Below, piece after piece: positions 12,101 through 23,299 of a DNA stretch of 64,000 bases. A model generated the notes under the pieces. The model was not told where the DNA came from. It saw nothing but the letters and a program-made list of their open reading frames with translations, and did not search any database. The stretch covers positions 3,224,001 through 3,288,000 of the forward strand of contig JAVLRN010000005.1 in NCBI GenBank assembly GCA_032821775.1, written 5' to 3'. The translations under genes were made by a program, and so were the position numbers. Source of the stretch: Sanguinoderma infundibulare. Lineage: Eukaryota; Basidiomycota; Agaricomycetes; Polyporales; Polyporaceae. Each line of letters starts with the position of its first letter. Position 1 is the stretch's first letter.

Positions 12101-13014
12101 TGCTTTGCTGACAACGTTCGTCGCATCCTACAGGGTGCGCTCATCGCCTTCTCATCCCTCAGCGCCTTGTACAACGTTGTCGAAATCCGACCGCTATTCC
12201 TTCGAGAACGGTCGGCATCATATTATAGGTCCGTCGCTTCCAAGACTCGTCCGGTCACGTATTGATTTTATATTCGCAGTCCCACGGCCTGGTTACTGTC
12301 TCGGTTTATTTTTGATGTCATCCCTCTGCGTATCATACCCACGATCATTGTATCTACTATGTGCGTCGCATGCATGACTAGGTAGTCCCTCCACACCACT
12401 AATCGTTCTTCAGCACGTATTGGATGGCCGGCCTTGCGCACGACGCGGCCCATTTCTTCAAGTTCCTCTTCATCTTGGTCCTGTACACGCTCGCCATGAC
12501 CCTCTTTGTACGTCCTCCCGTCCGACCAACGTCAGCTGATCACTGAAGTCGGTCGAATCGCGCAACAGAACTTCCTCCTCGCTTGCCTGTTCCGCAACGG
12601 CGGCATCGCCATCCTTATCTCCGCGCTGACAGCGCTGTACCAGATGACATATGCCGGGTTCTTCGTACACCTCAACGACATCCCGCCGGTGCTGCGTTGG
12701 TTGCAGTGGCTTTGCCCGTTGAAGTACACGCTCGAGGCGCTCGCTGTCAACGAGGTCGGCTCGGGGCTGATGATCGAGGATACGCTCGAGGGCGTGCCGG
12801 TCAACGTCTCGGCGTCGTTGATCATGCAGACGGTGAGTCACCCCGCCTGAGCTTCAGAGTCTGTATGAAGGTTGACGCTTTGTCGCTCGTATAGCTGTTC
12901 GGCTTTGGGATGAACAACTACTACAGAGACGTGCTGGTGCTGTTCGCGTTCATCGCCGGCTTCGGGCTCGGCGTCATATTCGTGGTGTGGGCGAAGGTGC
13001 GCGAGCGGCGGTGA
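9189..13014 (+). CDS. ABCG half-transporter with N-terminal EGF-like domain (Adp1-like)
   Basis: Seen: nine exons (9189-9554, 10130-11439, 11494-11951, 12001-12071, 12134-12238 trimmed to 12228, 12280-12360, 12414-12507, 12569-12832, 12895-13014) give about 952 residues. Order: EGF-like cysteine repeats (CENYGT, CACPPGFGGSTC, CQDGWTGTGCDVC); extracellular Cys-rich region; a first membrane segment (GGVIAGLAVVGGLIGFALLF); a nucleotide-binding domain with Walker A GPSGAGKTT, signature ISGGEMRRVSIG and Walker B LLLDEPTSGLDS; then an ABC2 membrane domain ending VWAKVRERR. This layout matches yeast Adp1 and its basidiomycete relatives; the substrate is unknown. Oddities: the first intron (9555-10129) is 575 nt, and no signal peptide lies in the same frame as the EGF region, though a signal-like stretch (SSLYTVAVTLSTCLALA, about 9151-9204) exists in another frame. 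The true N-terminus is therefore unresolved. Confidence 0.88.
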
Positions 13015-13993
13015 ACGGGGCTCTAGGTTGTTCTTTTTGGGTTCCGAACAGTGTAGGACACGGACCTTGGTTTGAATGGCCATTCATACTGCTGTTGTAC
13101 CAACCGTGGCGATTTCGTCCGAGTATCCCAGAAGACGGGGGTCGATGAGTGCGTCCTTCCAAGTTCCGGTCGTGATGGCATTGTGCTACTCATCGGTTCC
13201 ACAGGGGGCGCATCGGACGCTGGAGGGTCACGCCTCCCGAGGATAAGCTGGGGGACTTGGAAACGGGGGTGTGGACGTGGGCAGTTCGCCTAGCGTTCGG
13301 TTTGGATATGCGTTCTGAGCATGTCGGCTTGCGAAATGTCCGAATTGCGCTATTCTCACACGTGTTCTCTGATATTCGCTCCAGGAAATAATGGGAAGGT
13401 ATGTGGTGGCAACGTGTTCCGTTGGCCACGATGTACTGACCTACTGGGTTTTCGCCTAGACCTGTGGAACTTCGCCGTTTGCCCAGGCAACCTCATGAGT
13501 TCTAAGGGCATTTAGCAGCTAGTCATTGTCATGTATCGGCTTCCGACTGAGATCATCTCAACGTAATGCAGGATCAGTGAACCATCCTTCGAAGAAAGCG
13601 ACGAACGTTGCTCGCATGCCCAGGGCAAGTCTCCGTGAATCGCTCACAACACAAGCAAACGAAGCACTGACGGTCACCTGCCTATGGCTTTTGGCTAGCA
13701 GACGGCCGCTTGCCTTCATCGACTCTCAAGAAGGAATCCGTACTTACTCCCGGTGCGGTTTCTCCTTCTCTGATTCGTTGACAGGCTTCTTTTCGCCTGC
13801 ACATTTTCTCGCCTCGTCGTGTCTCCCAGGGTTGGGCGATGGCGTGGTTTTACGAATTGTAGAGCCAGGTATTTAAGGAGGCCAGCTCCTCCCACTGCTC
13901 CTCATTCGACATCGTTCGAGCCCGCCGACCTCCTAGCACCCAACTGCCTCGCAGCACTCCCCTCGTCTCTCACCATCAACCCTCTTCGTCGCC
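13015..13993. promoter_or_regulatory. Upstream region of the first HsbA-like gene, with TATA box at 13870-13876
   Basis: No gene recognised. A TATTTAA box at 13870-13876 followed by AGGAGGCC lies 118 bp before the start codon, and the following 5' leader (CTCATTCGACATCGTTCGA) is repeated almost exactly upstream of the paralog at 26882 (box at 26746-26752). The similarity extends about 150 bp further upstream, so the promoter was duplicated together with the gene. Confidence 0.6.
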
Positions 13994-14870
13994 ATGAAGT
14001 TCTTCAGCAACGTCTTCACTGCCGTCGCGGTCATCGCCATGGGGGTCGTCGGTGCCTTCGCTCAGTCTGAGGATGCCGTGTTCAACGGAATTCAGAGCAT
14101 TACTGAAGACTCCAGCACCTGTCAGTACTCGATTTCCAAGTTGTCCATCGCTACTTTCGCGTCCCAGGGCGCCGTGAGTCATGGCTCGTTTCACTTCTTG
14201 TTCGCGTAACCTTACACTCATCTTTTTGTCAGGTAATCGCTTCAGATCTCAAAACCCTCACCGTGTCGATCCACCAGTTTAACACAAACGTTCTCACTGG
14301 TGTACGTCCTAGGTCGCACATGTCTTCTGAGCGCGAACTCATGAGGCCCTTCACTTATTCACAGGTTAAACCATTCAGTGCCGATGCCGCCCAGGAGATC
14401 GTCGAAGTCCTGATCGCTTTCGTCAACGCTCACCAGTAAGGCACATCTACCCCGTTTCTAGGAAAGCACTGAGCAACCACTCCCTTTAGGGCCCTCCTGA
14501 ACACCATCATTGGCAAGCACGTACGTTCTATCGACCTTTTGACGTTGTGTATATGGACTCAACGATTGGCAGTCCCTCGCGGCGCAGTTCTTCCTGACGG
14601 CCCCCATCGCCGCGGCTTTGCGTGCGATCGAAGCCGTTGTCGATGTACGTCGGACCCCTCGCGTCTGTAACCCTCGACTCACGATACGTGCAACGCCTAG
14701 ACCTTCGCTTTCGAGTTGATCGGCTTGATCCCCACTCAGGAGGACGCTGCTCGGGAGCAGTTCGTGAGTTGCTTTCATATGTGCGCTCTCGGAGAGATAG
14801 TGCCTGATCGATTGTGTAGGACTCGTTGACGGTGACCTTCGATCTGGCCATCAGGACCTACCATTCTTAA
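13994..14870 (+). CDS. Small secreted protein, HsbA-like (paralog A)
   Basis: Seen: seven small exons (13994-14173, 14233-14301, 14365-14435, 14490-14520, 14573-14644, 14701-14763, 14820-14870) give 178 residues. A signal peptide (MKFFSNVFTAVAVIAMGVVG) is followed by an all-helical, Ala/Leu/Val-rich, cysteine-poor domain with LTVSIHQFNTNVLTG, EVLIAFVNAHQ, TAPIAAALRAIEAV and FELIGLIPT. The pattern resembles hydrophobic surface-binding protein A (HsbA, PF12296), which coats hydrophobic surfaces and recruits hydrolases; I cannot confirm membership without a profile search. A clear paralog with identical exon count and phases is at 26882-27768. Start supported by the signal peptide and by the duplicated TATA box upstream. 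Confidence 0.7.
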
Positions 14871-14915
14871 GCGGCAGGGCACTGACGGTCCCGCTCCTTA
14901 CGGTATAGGACGTCG

Positions 14916-14932
14916 CCTCGCATCGGGCGAGG
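14916..14932 (+). promoter_or_regulatory. 3' UTR hairpin of paralog A
   Basis: CCTCGC (14916-14921), loop ATCGG, GCGAGG (14927-14932), 46 bp after the stop codon. The same hairpin is found at the same place after paralog B with a paired base change (see 27804-27820). Confidence 0.4.
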
Positions 14933-16034
14933 TCGGCGCCAATGGTCAATTGGTCAAAGGGTTAACTTGTGTCCTGGATCCTCGCGTTTGTCTCTATCAT
15001 TGCTGTCGTGGTTGCGTTCGGACAAAACATGGTGGTTTGGTTGTAGATACTTAGCTGATGATGTCGATGTCCTCATGCATCTCGTTGCGGAGTTGAATTG
15101 ATGACCCTGTTACGTATTCAACGCGGGAGAGCGACAACTATCAGCGGAGCCGATTACTACATTGTGCAAAAGGGTCTGGGGGGATGTTCTTGCAAAGTGA
15201 AACTTCCTCTGAGTTTTGCGTCCAGGCTGCACAATGCTGTGACGTCAGCAGTCCTCGATTACGTAAGGACGGCTTGCTCTCTCCTCCCACCATCGACCTC
15301 GTCCCTTGCACCCATCCCCGCTCTACGCGACGCAGTCGTAAATGCACACGATTAATATTGGAGTAAATGGTAAACTCTTACGCTCATCTATCCGCCACTT
15401 CAGGCTCTGCTGAAATTGTTAACCGGGGACGCCGCGGTCACCTTGGCATCATCATCCCGACGTGCCATAAGCACTCGCGGTTATTGAACGAAATAATTCA
15501 TGGATATGTGTTTACCTCTTCCAGATCTCCGCTAGTGCATCCATCCTGGTCAGTCTGTTCGGCACTTCTCCTCTCCCCCGCCTCCGAGTCCTACCCTCCA
15601 CGCGCTGACGCAACCACTTCGCCACCAGCACCTTACTCCCCTGGCCCACCATCATAAAGCTTTACCTCACGATCGCTGCCCTGCTCCGCGGTCTCGAGGG
15701 TCAGACCTTATGTGGCAGCCCAGAAGACAAGTGCTCTTTGGCCATGCCGCCGCTGGTCCCTGCACACTTGGTTCTTGTTACTGAATCGTTTCGCTAGTAT
15801 GGAAACTCGTCTTTGTGCCACCATGTAGAAGTCGTTTCAATGGCCAGATCGAGCAGCGCTTTGTAAGTACAGGTCCGCTATTGTCATCGCAATTTCAGTC
15901 AAACGGCTCAATTCGAGATCCGCCAGGACCCACCACGTTGCTCGAGATGTGCTGTGCAAGACACAACTTGCTGTGCGTGTCCAATGCAATCATGGAGGCT
16001 TTTTGTTCCGCTGGCCTGGCTTGCCTTGCTGGCC
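14933..16034. other. Spacer between HsbA-like A and kinase 1
   Basis: No gene recognised. From about 15870 the sequence resembles the region before kinase 2 (for example the shared GATGTGCTGTG, GCTGTGCGTG and CCAATG blocks near 15947-15990 and 23087-23122), marking the left edge of the duplicated unit. Confidence 0.45.
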
Positions 16035-16040
16035 TATAAA
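16035..16040 (+). promoter_or_regulatory. TATA box of kinase 1
   Basis: TATAAATTCGT about 119 bp before the start codon at 16154; the paralogous gene has CATAAATTCGT at the matching place (23172-23182). Confidence 0.5.
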
Positions 16041-16153
16041 TTCGTGACAGAGCCTTCCGACTTGACTTGAACCTGTATTTCTTCCTCCCAGACTTGGTAT
16101 TCCGTCCCCTCCACCTCCTGCCCTCCTCTCACGGAACGACTGGTTTCAACAAC

Positions 16154-18843
16154 ATGCTCCTCTTCCAAAAGCTCAAAGATGCGCTCTTCCTCACGTCCTT
16201 TTCGCATTTTCTCCAGTCGTACTGGCCCGAAGCACCGGAGGAACCATCGAACCACAAGGCCAACTCGTCTCAGCAGCAAGTTCCGCCAAACCACAAACCC
16301 GACTGGTCAATGCAGCAAGCTCCGCCGGAATTGGTGGCAGAGCTCAAGTGCATGGCCCCACGTAAAGGGTCTGGGAAAGGGTCCGCTGCAGAGCGTAAAA
16401 AGTCCGGTGCAGGCAATTTGGTACGAGTTCAAGTCTTTCTTGTGGGCGTGGTTGTTGATGTCGTTGATATGTTTGGGATCGGACGAGGACAGGCGAGGAT
16501 TATCAAGAAGTTCGGCCTTTGTCCCGGATATGAACTTTCACTGCAGTCCTCTGACCCTGACGCGTTCTGCTGGGGCCAAATCTCCTCAGTGGGCAGCAAG
16601 GATACTCGACTCGACTGGGCCAGGCCACAGCTTCTCTTCCGGTTCTGCGAGGTATACCCATTCTTGCACCCTGAATGCACCAAAAGCAAAGCCGTCCATG
16701 CCGCCGTTGAAGCACTCGGTGACGACATACTGGAGGAGATGCAGCGTCGGTTCGTGGCCCAACAGCTAACCGCGCTCTACATGGTGCTCGTACTGGAGCG
16801 TACCCAGTTTTGTCTCGTCCGCTGGGACCGTGCAGGAGCAATGGTTACCCAGACGATTGACTTCGCCGACAAACCAGAACTCCTCATCCAGCTGCTCCGC
16901 CGCGTGTCCACGCTTAAAGACGAGGAACTTGGGCTCGATCTTACCGCTATCCCGATCGTCCCCGGGTCGGCCGACTACGAGCTCATGGATCAGCTGGCAA
17001 AACCATGTTCAACGGACATCGAAGAGGAAGAGGGGACCGTCGTCGAACACGCAACGGCAGACTTGACGCCCACGTTCAAGTTTGTGCGGCGCAAATTCGC
17101 CCGAAGCCTCGAGTTTTCACCCGACGAGGTCTGGAGCTCGCGGTGGAGGCTTTCAATCCCTACTGACTCCGACCAGTCTCGCCACTTCCTAGTCGGGCGT
17201 CCCTTCACGGTGAACCTCGACTTCGATTGGCGGAACACCCGCGCCTACGTCGCCGTCGATTGCCTCACGAAGCGGTTCGTCGTTCTGAAGGACTCGTGGT
17301 GCAACTACGGAAAGAGGCACAACCTCAAGTCTGAGGGCAAGATCCTCGTGAAGCTCAACGCTGCTGATGTTCCGCACGTACCGACGGTCGTCTGCCACGC
17401 CGATCTGCAGCTCACGAAGACGTGGCCGGCTTCCCCCATCGATCCCCGGAGTGACCATCAGCATCCCACTCCTCGCCTGCACTTCAGGATGGTCGTGCAA
17501 GAGGTCGGCCTTCGGCTGCACAGCGTCACCTCGGGCCGCCAGATCGTGTCGGTCGTGAACGATTGTATCAAAGGTGAGTATGAAGCATCATGAGGCGTGG
17601 TTTATCGGGACCGACGCTTACTCGGACTTGTTTCTGGCAGCGCATGCGGGCGCTGCCAAGGCACTGCATCTGCTCCATGGGGACCTGGGACCCTACAACT
17701 TCTTGATCAGCCCCAAGGTTGACACGACGACGAACCCGGCACGCCCCACGGTGAAATGGGAAGGCATGCTAATCGACTGGGAAGCCTTCAAGTGGCTCCC
17801 GACCGCAAAGCCGTGCGAGTTCAAGCGGCCTCATACGCTACTGGTGAGTTATGGCCCTCACGGTCGCTTGTTTCGGTCCCGAACCCTGATTGTCAACCTT
17901 ACACGGCGACCCGGCGTTTCAGGGATCAAGACTGTGGCAATCAATCGACTGCATGTTGGACGAAGAGAAGCGTTTCGAGATCGCAGACGAACTCGAGTCT
18001 ATCCTCTACATCGTGCTTTGGGTGGGCGTCCGCTGCCTGCGCTCCAACTGTCCCGACGTCCGGAGATACTTGGACAGGTTCTTCGACTTTGAGGAGGGAG
18101 CCTACGGCACTGACAACATGCCCTCGATCTGGAAGCGGCGTATGCTGGAGCGCAACCAGCTCCTGCTGCTCGATGGCAACGTACTCCGCTTCCAGGCCAC
18201 CGACCCCGGTTCTGGCGCGAACGGACGCGAATTGCGTAGTGGCGAACGACCAGAGAGGCCCACGCTCTTAGAGTCCCTGCTCCAAGAGCTGCTTTCTTGG
18301 TGCCACGCCAGGGTCATTGTCAACCCCGACTGCCAGTGGTGGAGGACGTTTGAGCCTGAGGAGACTCTTTTCCTGCACAGCGAAGATTGCCCGCCTGCGC
18401 TCGAGGAGGCGAGCACGGCAGTGCGCTGTGAGGGCGACTGCGCAGCTCTCGCGGCGAAGCTGGAGAGCCACGACGCGATCCTCAAGCTCTTCGCGCGGAA
18501 GCTGCGTGCGACGTGGCCAACGGACGATTTTGCCGGCGACAGGTACAAGGCGGGGCCACCGACCGAGCAGGGAGATGAAGAAGACGAGGTCGAGCCGCAG
18601 GGGGTGGAGAATGAGGTTGGCGGTGAAGAAGAGTGGGAGGAAGAAATGGAGGAAGTCGAGGCGGCGCCGGTGGCAAAGACGCCCAGGAGAAAGGCGGCGA
18701 AGGCACCCCGAAAAGCTGCGCCCGAGCGGAGAGTGGAGGACGTTCCGACCGATAGCTCTCGGCGATCAGGACGTGTGCGCAAGGATCCACCGCGGGACCC
18801 TGCACACCCGATTGACGTGCGCCCTGCGAAGCGTCAACGTTGA
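16154..18843 (+). CDS. FunK1-like fungal protein kinase, copy 1
   Basis: Seen: exons 16154-16420, 16493-17573, 17641-17843 and 17923-18843 give 823 residues. Kinase features: RFVVLKDSW (candidate ATP-binding Lys), catalytic loop HGDLGPYNFLI (HGD instead of HRD, Asn kept), metal-binding LIDWEAFKW, and C-lobe signature IADELESILYIVLWVG typical of FunK1 (PF17667). The tail (about residues 720-823) is acidic, then K/R/A-rich with KTPRRKAAKAPRKAAPERR and ends KRQR, a likely nuclear signal. FunK1 kinases are expanded in mushroom-forming fungi and linked to multicellular development; substrates are unknown. The 72-nt intron 16421-16492 is a multiple of three without stops, so a longer form is possible. 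Start chosen by match to copy 2. It converges with F-box copy 1, 219 bp away. Confidence 0.8.
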
Positions 18844-19062
18844 ACAGAGTCGACGGTTCTACTATCCTGAGACGGGTACACAATCAGAGTACTGCTTGCG
18901 CTACCAATCACTGCAGTGGTTTCTGTGGGAGCTATCTGTTGGAGCTATCAAATAATGTCAATGTGCATGTCTCTTGTTGCAATCGAAGTTGAATTGACTA
19001 ACTGGCTACTGTTCCGCATTCAATACGGGGAACAAGAACTACTAGCTTGGCCAAGTGCTGCA

Positions 19063-21060
19063 TCACCACACGTTCTTCCTGCAGACCTTGATGATGACAG
19101 GCCCGCCCACGAGGTCTCGTAAACTCTGCAGAATGGACTGCAAGGAAGGCCGGTGCGCGCTGGATTGTTCATCCGAGCGTGTGTCCATGGAACTTCCGGA
19201 GCCACACTTCGGATGGCGGTTAGATCCGCCGTCGTCCGCGCACTCCTCAGAAACACTATCCACGGACTCCTCCGAGTCACTGTCCGTCGACTGTCCAGAG
19301 TCACTTGGCGGCGACGCAAAGTCACCCTCTCGCGACCGCTCGAAGGTATCGGCTGTCCTCTCCTCGGAGTCGCCTTGAACCAAGTCGCCGTCTTCTAAGC
19401 CACTTCCATATAATGTGAGCGTAGCCTGTGCGGGAAGACGGAGCTCCAAATAGGACAGGCGAGACCCCAATGACGCACGTTGGGCGAGGACTCGGTGTAC
19501 GACGGAACATCGCCTTCGAAGCCCCGGGTCGGCACCACCAACGCGCGAAAGCTTGTTGAACGAGACAGCAAGCTCGGTAAGGGAAGGGGAGACCAAACCC
19601 GACTCAGTCCTCGCCGTCCTTTTCCTCCCATCTACTTCCGGGTGCAGCTCGTTCACCCAGCGCTCTGCATCTGGGCCGCCGATATTCAGGTGGGTGACAT
19701 GCGGGAATGCGCGTAAGTAGCGATTGAAATCATGGGTAGCGTTCAGGCGCGAGTGGAGATGCATGGCGGAGAGAACCAAACGTATGATTCGCGCGTGGAT
19801 GCGGAAGATGTCGACGAAGTCAAGGGAAGGAATGCCGAAGCTATCGATGCGGAGACGTTCTACATCTCCCGCATAGGCCCGAATGACTGCAGCGTGTTGT
19901 CGCGAGCGCACATGCTGGATATGGAGACGATCGACATCACCGACGAGGGCGTGGAGATTCCTGGGGTTATTGTGGAGCAGGGGACCTGGAAAGTAAAACT
20001 GATAAAGGATATCTGATGCGTTGATGATGTGAATGCGAGTGGTCGGTGGGATGGATAGAAAGCTGAGCAGGTGGGCGGCATCGCCCGGATTGATCAACTG
20101 GACGCGCAGGTATTCCAGGTAGGGCAGTTCGATGGTGGAAGGAGATTCCGGGACGAACTCATCCAACGCGTGGTCGACGATTTCCAGAGTTCGGAGTGTG
20201 TCGCGATGGCTGAGCAAATGTTTTCCGGTCGCCCCAATGTACGAATTGGGCGTGTCGATACGGTGTTTGGGGTCCCACCATTGCAGCTTCAAATGCTGGA
20301 GCGGCGCATAGGAAAAGTAGTCGAGCAGGCCTCTGGGGCAAGTGAGGCGAGTGAGCAAGGGGAGGCTGTCCTCGGGTAGCACAGAGAACTCATCGGTCCA
20401 TATCGTGGCTGAATAGAACCAGATGTCGCCGGTGACGTCCTCCATATCCTCCTCCGTGACCATGATCTGAATGCCCAACGTGGCCAGATTCGGCATTCCA
20501 GGGCAAAGGGCAGGCCATAGATGGTGGTGTAGATCGTATTCGCCGACGGTGACTTGCAGCGACACAGTGTTCCGCACGTACGGCGTCAGAGACATGGCGA
20601 TGGATGAGGAAAAACCGTAGAAGGAAGGTTTGATCTGCCGTGCATGCAGCGTGGACCGTGCAAGGAGAGCATCGAGGTAAGGCAGCTCGCTGACTCGGAA
20701 CTCTCTCTGGTCGTGGAACTCCGAGCCGGACAGCGCATGTGCCCAGAAAGTCGGCCTGTCAAGGAGGATCGAGCGCCACAACCGGCAGACATGGGAAATG
20801 CGTAAGCTTGCACGGTTGTGCCAGCACTGTTCGAGAATCAGCTCGAGGATCTCGGGAGGAAAGCGGTGGATGGGCACGGCGAGGTTATGGAGGGAGAGGA
20901 GGGTGAGGGCGAATTTGCGATATTCGTCCGCCTTGGCTATGGCCCATGCTTGGAAATCCGAGGCCGAGGCGAGTCCCGCGAGACCTTCACGATCTGCGGT
21001 CGAAAGATGTCCCAAGAGCTCTGAAATGCCATAAACGTTGCTCCAGAGGGTCAGACCCAT
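19063..21060 (-). CDS. F-box protein with leucine-rich C-half, copy 1
   Basis: Seen: single-exon, 665 residues from the ATG at 21060 (an ATG at 21132 is in frame, but the paralogs start near 21060). After a helical segment (ADEYRKFALTLLSLHN) an F-box spans about residues 63-110 (PIHRFPPEILELILEQCW, HVCRLWRSILLD). The middle has irregular leucine-rich repeats (TRLTCPRGLL, LQHLKLQWW, VTHLNIGG). The tail is acidic and Ser-rich (DSDSEESVDSVSEE) and ends with a conserved segment LQSLRDLVGGPVIIKVC. Family role: substrate receptor of an SCF ubiquitin ligase, binding Skp1 through the F-box. Two paralogs follow at 28072 and 35952. Each faces a FunK1-like gene tail to tail. Confidence 0.85.
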   Translation of the reverse strand: MGLTLWSNVYGISELLGHLSTADREGLAGLASASDFQAWAIAKADEYRKFALTLLSLHNLAVPIHRFPPEILELILEQCWHNRASLRISHVCRLWRSILLDRPTFWAHALSGSEFHDQREFRVSELPYLDALLARSTLHARQIKPSFYGFSSSIAMSLTPYVRNTVSLQVTVGEYDLHHHLWPALCPGMPNLATLGIQIMVTEEDMEDVTGDIWFYSATIWTDEFSVLPEDSLPLLTRLTCPRGLLDYFSYAPLQHLKLQWWDPKHRIDTPNSYIGATGKHLLSHRDTLRTLEIVDHALDEFVPESPSTIELPYLEYLRVQLINPGDAAHLLSFLSIPPTTRIHIINASDILYQFYFPGPLLHNNPRNLHALVGDVDRLHIQHVRSRQHAAVIRAYAGDVERLRIDSFGIPSLDFVDIFRIHARIIRLVLSAMHLHSRLNATHDFNRYLRAFPHVTHLNIGGPDAERWVNELHPEVDGRKRTARTESGLVSPSLTELAVSFNKLSRVGGADPGLRRRCSVVHRVLAQRASLGSRLSYLELRLPAQATLTLYGSGLEDGDLVQGDSEERTADTFERSREGDFASPPSDSGQSTDSDSEESVDSVSEECADDGGSNRHPKCGSGSSMDTRSDEQSSAHRPSLQSILQSLRDLVGGPVIIKVCRKNVW

Positions 21061-21434
21061 TATCGGGAACAAAAGAAAATGATCTAAGAGGTCGTGATGA
21101 GGTAAGCGATAGCTAACAATTATTGTGGCCAACTCACATTGGCCGTCAGTTTCGTGCTGGTTTACTACTCTATTGTGCCGTTGATAATGCCTAGTCGAGA
21201 TGAAGTGGGATCAGCCAACGTGTCAAGAGACGAATGTAGAGCAGCGAGCACCGTGACGATACTGTGACGATGTGGCTTTGGGGCAACGCTGGTTGAGCGT
21301 CTCGCTCTGCAACCTCCTTGACCCCGCCCACATCCTTCACTCCCTGCGCTACCCCCTAACAGCCCTCATTGTAAACATCTTATACTTTAGACGACAACGG
21401 ATACCCCATTCTACTGCTGTCTATTCAGATAGAG
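21061..21434. other. F-box 1 upstream region
   Basis: Probable promoter and 5' leader of F-box copy 1; no gene recognised. Confidence 0.4.
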
Positions 21435-22219
21435 ATGCTGCCGGTGCAGAACACCACCATGTCATCGACTGGCAGTCCCTCCAGCCCGCCTTCAGTTCGG
21501 CTTCATTACAACCGCCCCCTCTCCTCCCTGCTCTTCCCGTACAAGAAAAATCCCCTGTCTCTATATGGACGCAGGGTTCTCATGGGCCATGGACCGGTCG
21601 CTTGAGGCGGGGACGCGACTGTGGAAGGCACTGGGCGAATGGAGACAGTTGTTGGTATCTTGTTTCTGGAGAAAGGTGCGAGGCCAAGAATCTTTTCCCA
21701 ATGTTCTGCTCTGAGCATTCAACCATTGGCCAGAACGGCGTGTTGGTATAGCTGTTTTTGCGGCATGAAGCGTCGGCCTATTTCTGCCTGGCCGGCTAAC
21801 TACCCACTCCTGTTGGACAACATGGGCCTCAGTCACCATTGCCGTGCACAGGTTTACGACCCTCAATATCGCCGTTGGCAAGATTGCGACATTGAGACCA
21901 TATCCCTCCTTCTACGCTTCCTGATCCTGCACCGGCCCGGACACGTTGATCTCCACAGCATTCCGTCGGGCATCTTCCTGCTCTAGAGGCAACATCGTCG
22001 TTGACACCTCAAGACCTCTAGCTCGACTCTCTGTGTATAACTGGCCTCGTCTACGTTCCGCCAGGGGTTCGGTTCATCCGGAGGTGGCGGACGGGCATGT
22101 ACGCTCGCGACATGGCTCGCCCGTTCACTATCCTCGCTACCGTCAAGGGCCGTACCTGGCTTAGAGAAGAGTTCTGCAAGGTGTTCCCCCAGGTCGAGTT
22201 CCGCGCCGCGACCTCCTAA
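21435..22219 (+). pseudogene. Degenerate coding block, copy 1
   Basis: Seen: this block and 30367-31440 align along their length (LLPALPVQEK, METVV..., EKGARPRIFS.CSALSIQ, DNMGLSH, then RVYVPPxVR...GMYAxDMARxFTI and EFxKVFPQ at the end). In this copy the frame is lost between the LPVQEK part and the METVV part, and the tail frame carries a TAG just before LDSLC; the tail itself stays open to a TAA at 22217. Family not recognised. Because both copies carry different disruptions, I read this as a decayed gene that was duplicated with the kinase/F-box unit. Confidence 0.45.
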
Positions 22220-23172
22220 CGTCAAGTGGCCTGGAGGTCGTCGTTGGAACAGGAACGGCTAAGTCCCAGAACCATCAACTTGCTTTGGTCGGGGTGAGTT
22301 TGTTTTGTTTGCGTCGCTAGCTTTCAGTCGTTTATGTTCTGGGTTCCAGGCAGGCGAATCGCCCTTCTACGAATTCACGAACGTCACGCTGGTCGTTCCG
22401 TAAACCGGGTCAACATGCCTTTCCTTTCTTTGATCGCGTAACCTCTGTCCTGCTTGTGGAGAGTCGCAATTTGGTGACGGCGGCGTCCATGACGTGTTCC
22501 ACTCCCTATGGACAATATCGGAATTTTTGTACTTTCGCAGTTGTAAAACAGCACTAGCTGATTGAAGTGTCATTGCTACTTCAGATATAATGTCGTACTA
22601 ATGACTCGTGCAAGCTCGGCGTAACTTACCATTCGACATCATGTGCAGTTGCAACCCTGATTCAAGTTGCAACTAGGTAACGTTAGTAATGTAAGATTCC
22701 ATCCGGCTCCTGTCTTCGTTACATCGGGCTTTATTCTTCTCCAACAGATTTTTCCGCTTCTCTAGCCCGTCGCGGAACCGCGTTCTGAGGAATGTTCGCC
22801 CATGCTGGAGCAAGTCGATGGGTCGGGAGCGGGCGGGCCTTCCTCCGGGCCGAGCGCCCGGAAGACAAGCGTCCTTCCCTTCGGCGACTTGGGCTGGCCA
22901 CCGCACACTTCGTGCTACTGAATCGCTTGGCCAATGGAGCATTGGTCTTTAAGCGATATACGAGCGGTATTGGTGGTATTATTACGCAGTGCTGGTAGGT
23001 ATGGGCCAACTATCGTCATCTCAACTTCAGTCAGTTGACTCGTACTGTAAATTGGCCAGCCATCAGACTCTCCAAGGCGCTCTAGATGTGCTGTGTTCAG
23101 CTCGCTGTGCGTGGCCAATGAAATCGCGGCAGTGGCCTTTTCTTCTCCTGATCGGACTTATTTGGTCGGCCC
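22220..23172. other. Spacer before kinase 2
   Basis: No gene recognised. The last 560 bases resemble the region before kinase 1 and mark the start of the second duplicated unit. Confidence 0.4.
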
Positions 23173-23177
23173 ATAAA
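23173..23177 (+). promoter_or_regulatory. TATA-like box of kinase 2
   Basis: ATAAATTCGTCGCA, 127 bp before the start codon, corresponds to TATAAATTCGTGACA of copy 1. Confidence 0.4.
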
Positions 23178-23299
23178 TTCGTCGCAAGCGCCCTACAACT
23201 CCGACTCGACTTGAACCTACACTTCATCCATCTCCCAGACCGGTATTCCAACCACTCCACCTCCTCACCTACTCTCATATCTCCACCGGTTTCGACAAC

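Noticed and set aside
18102..18782. 226-codon minus-strand frame across kinase 1
   Set aside because: Antisense of the kinase C-terminal exon; the Ser-rich composition is the complement of its Lys/Arg/Glu codons.
22740..23010. Short gene before kinase 2
   Set aside because: Open frames on both strands without signature; the region matches the promoter side of kinase 1 and is better read as upstream DNA.
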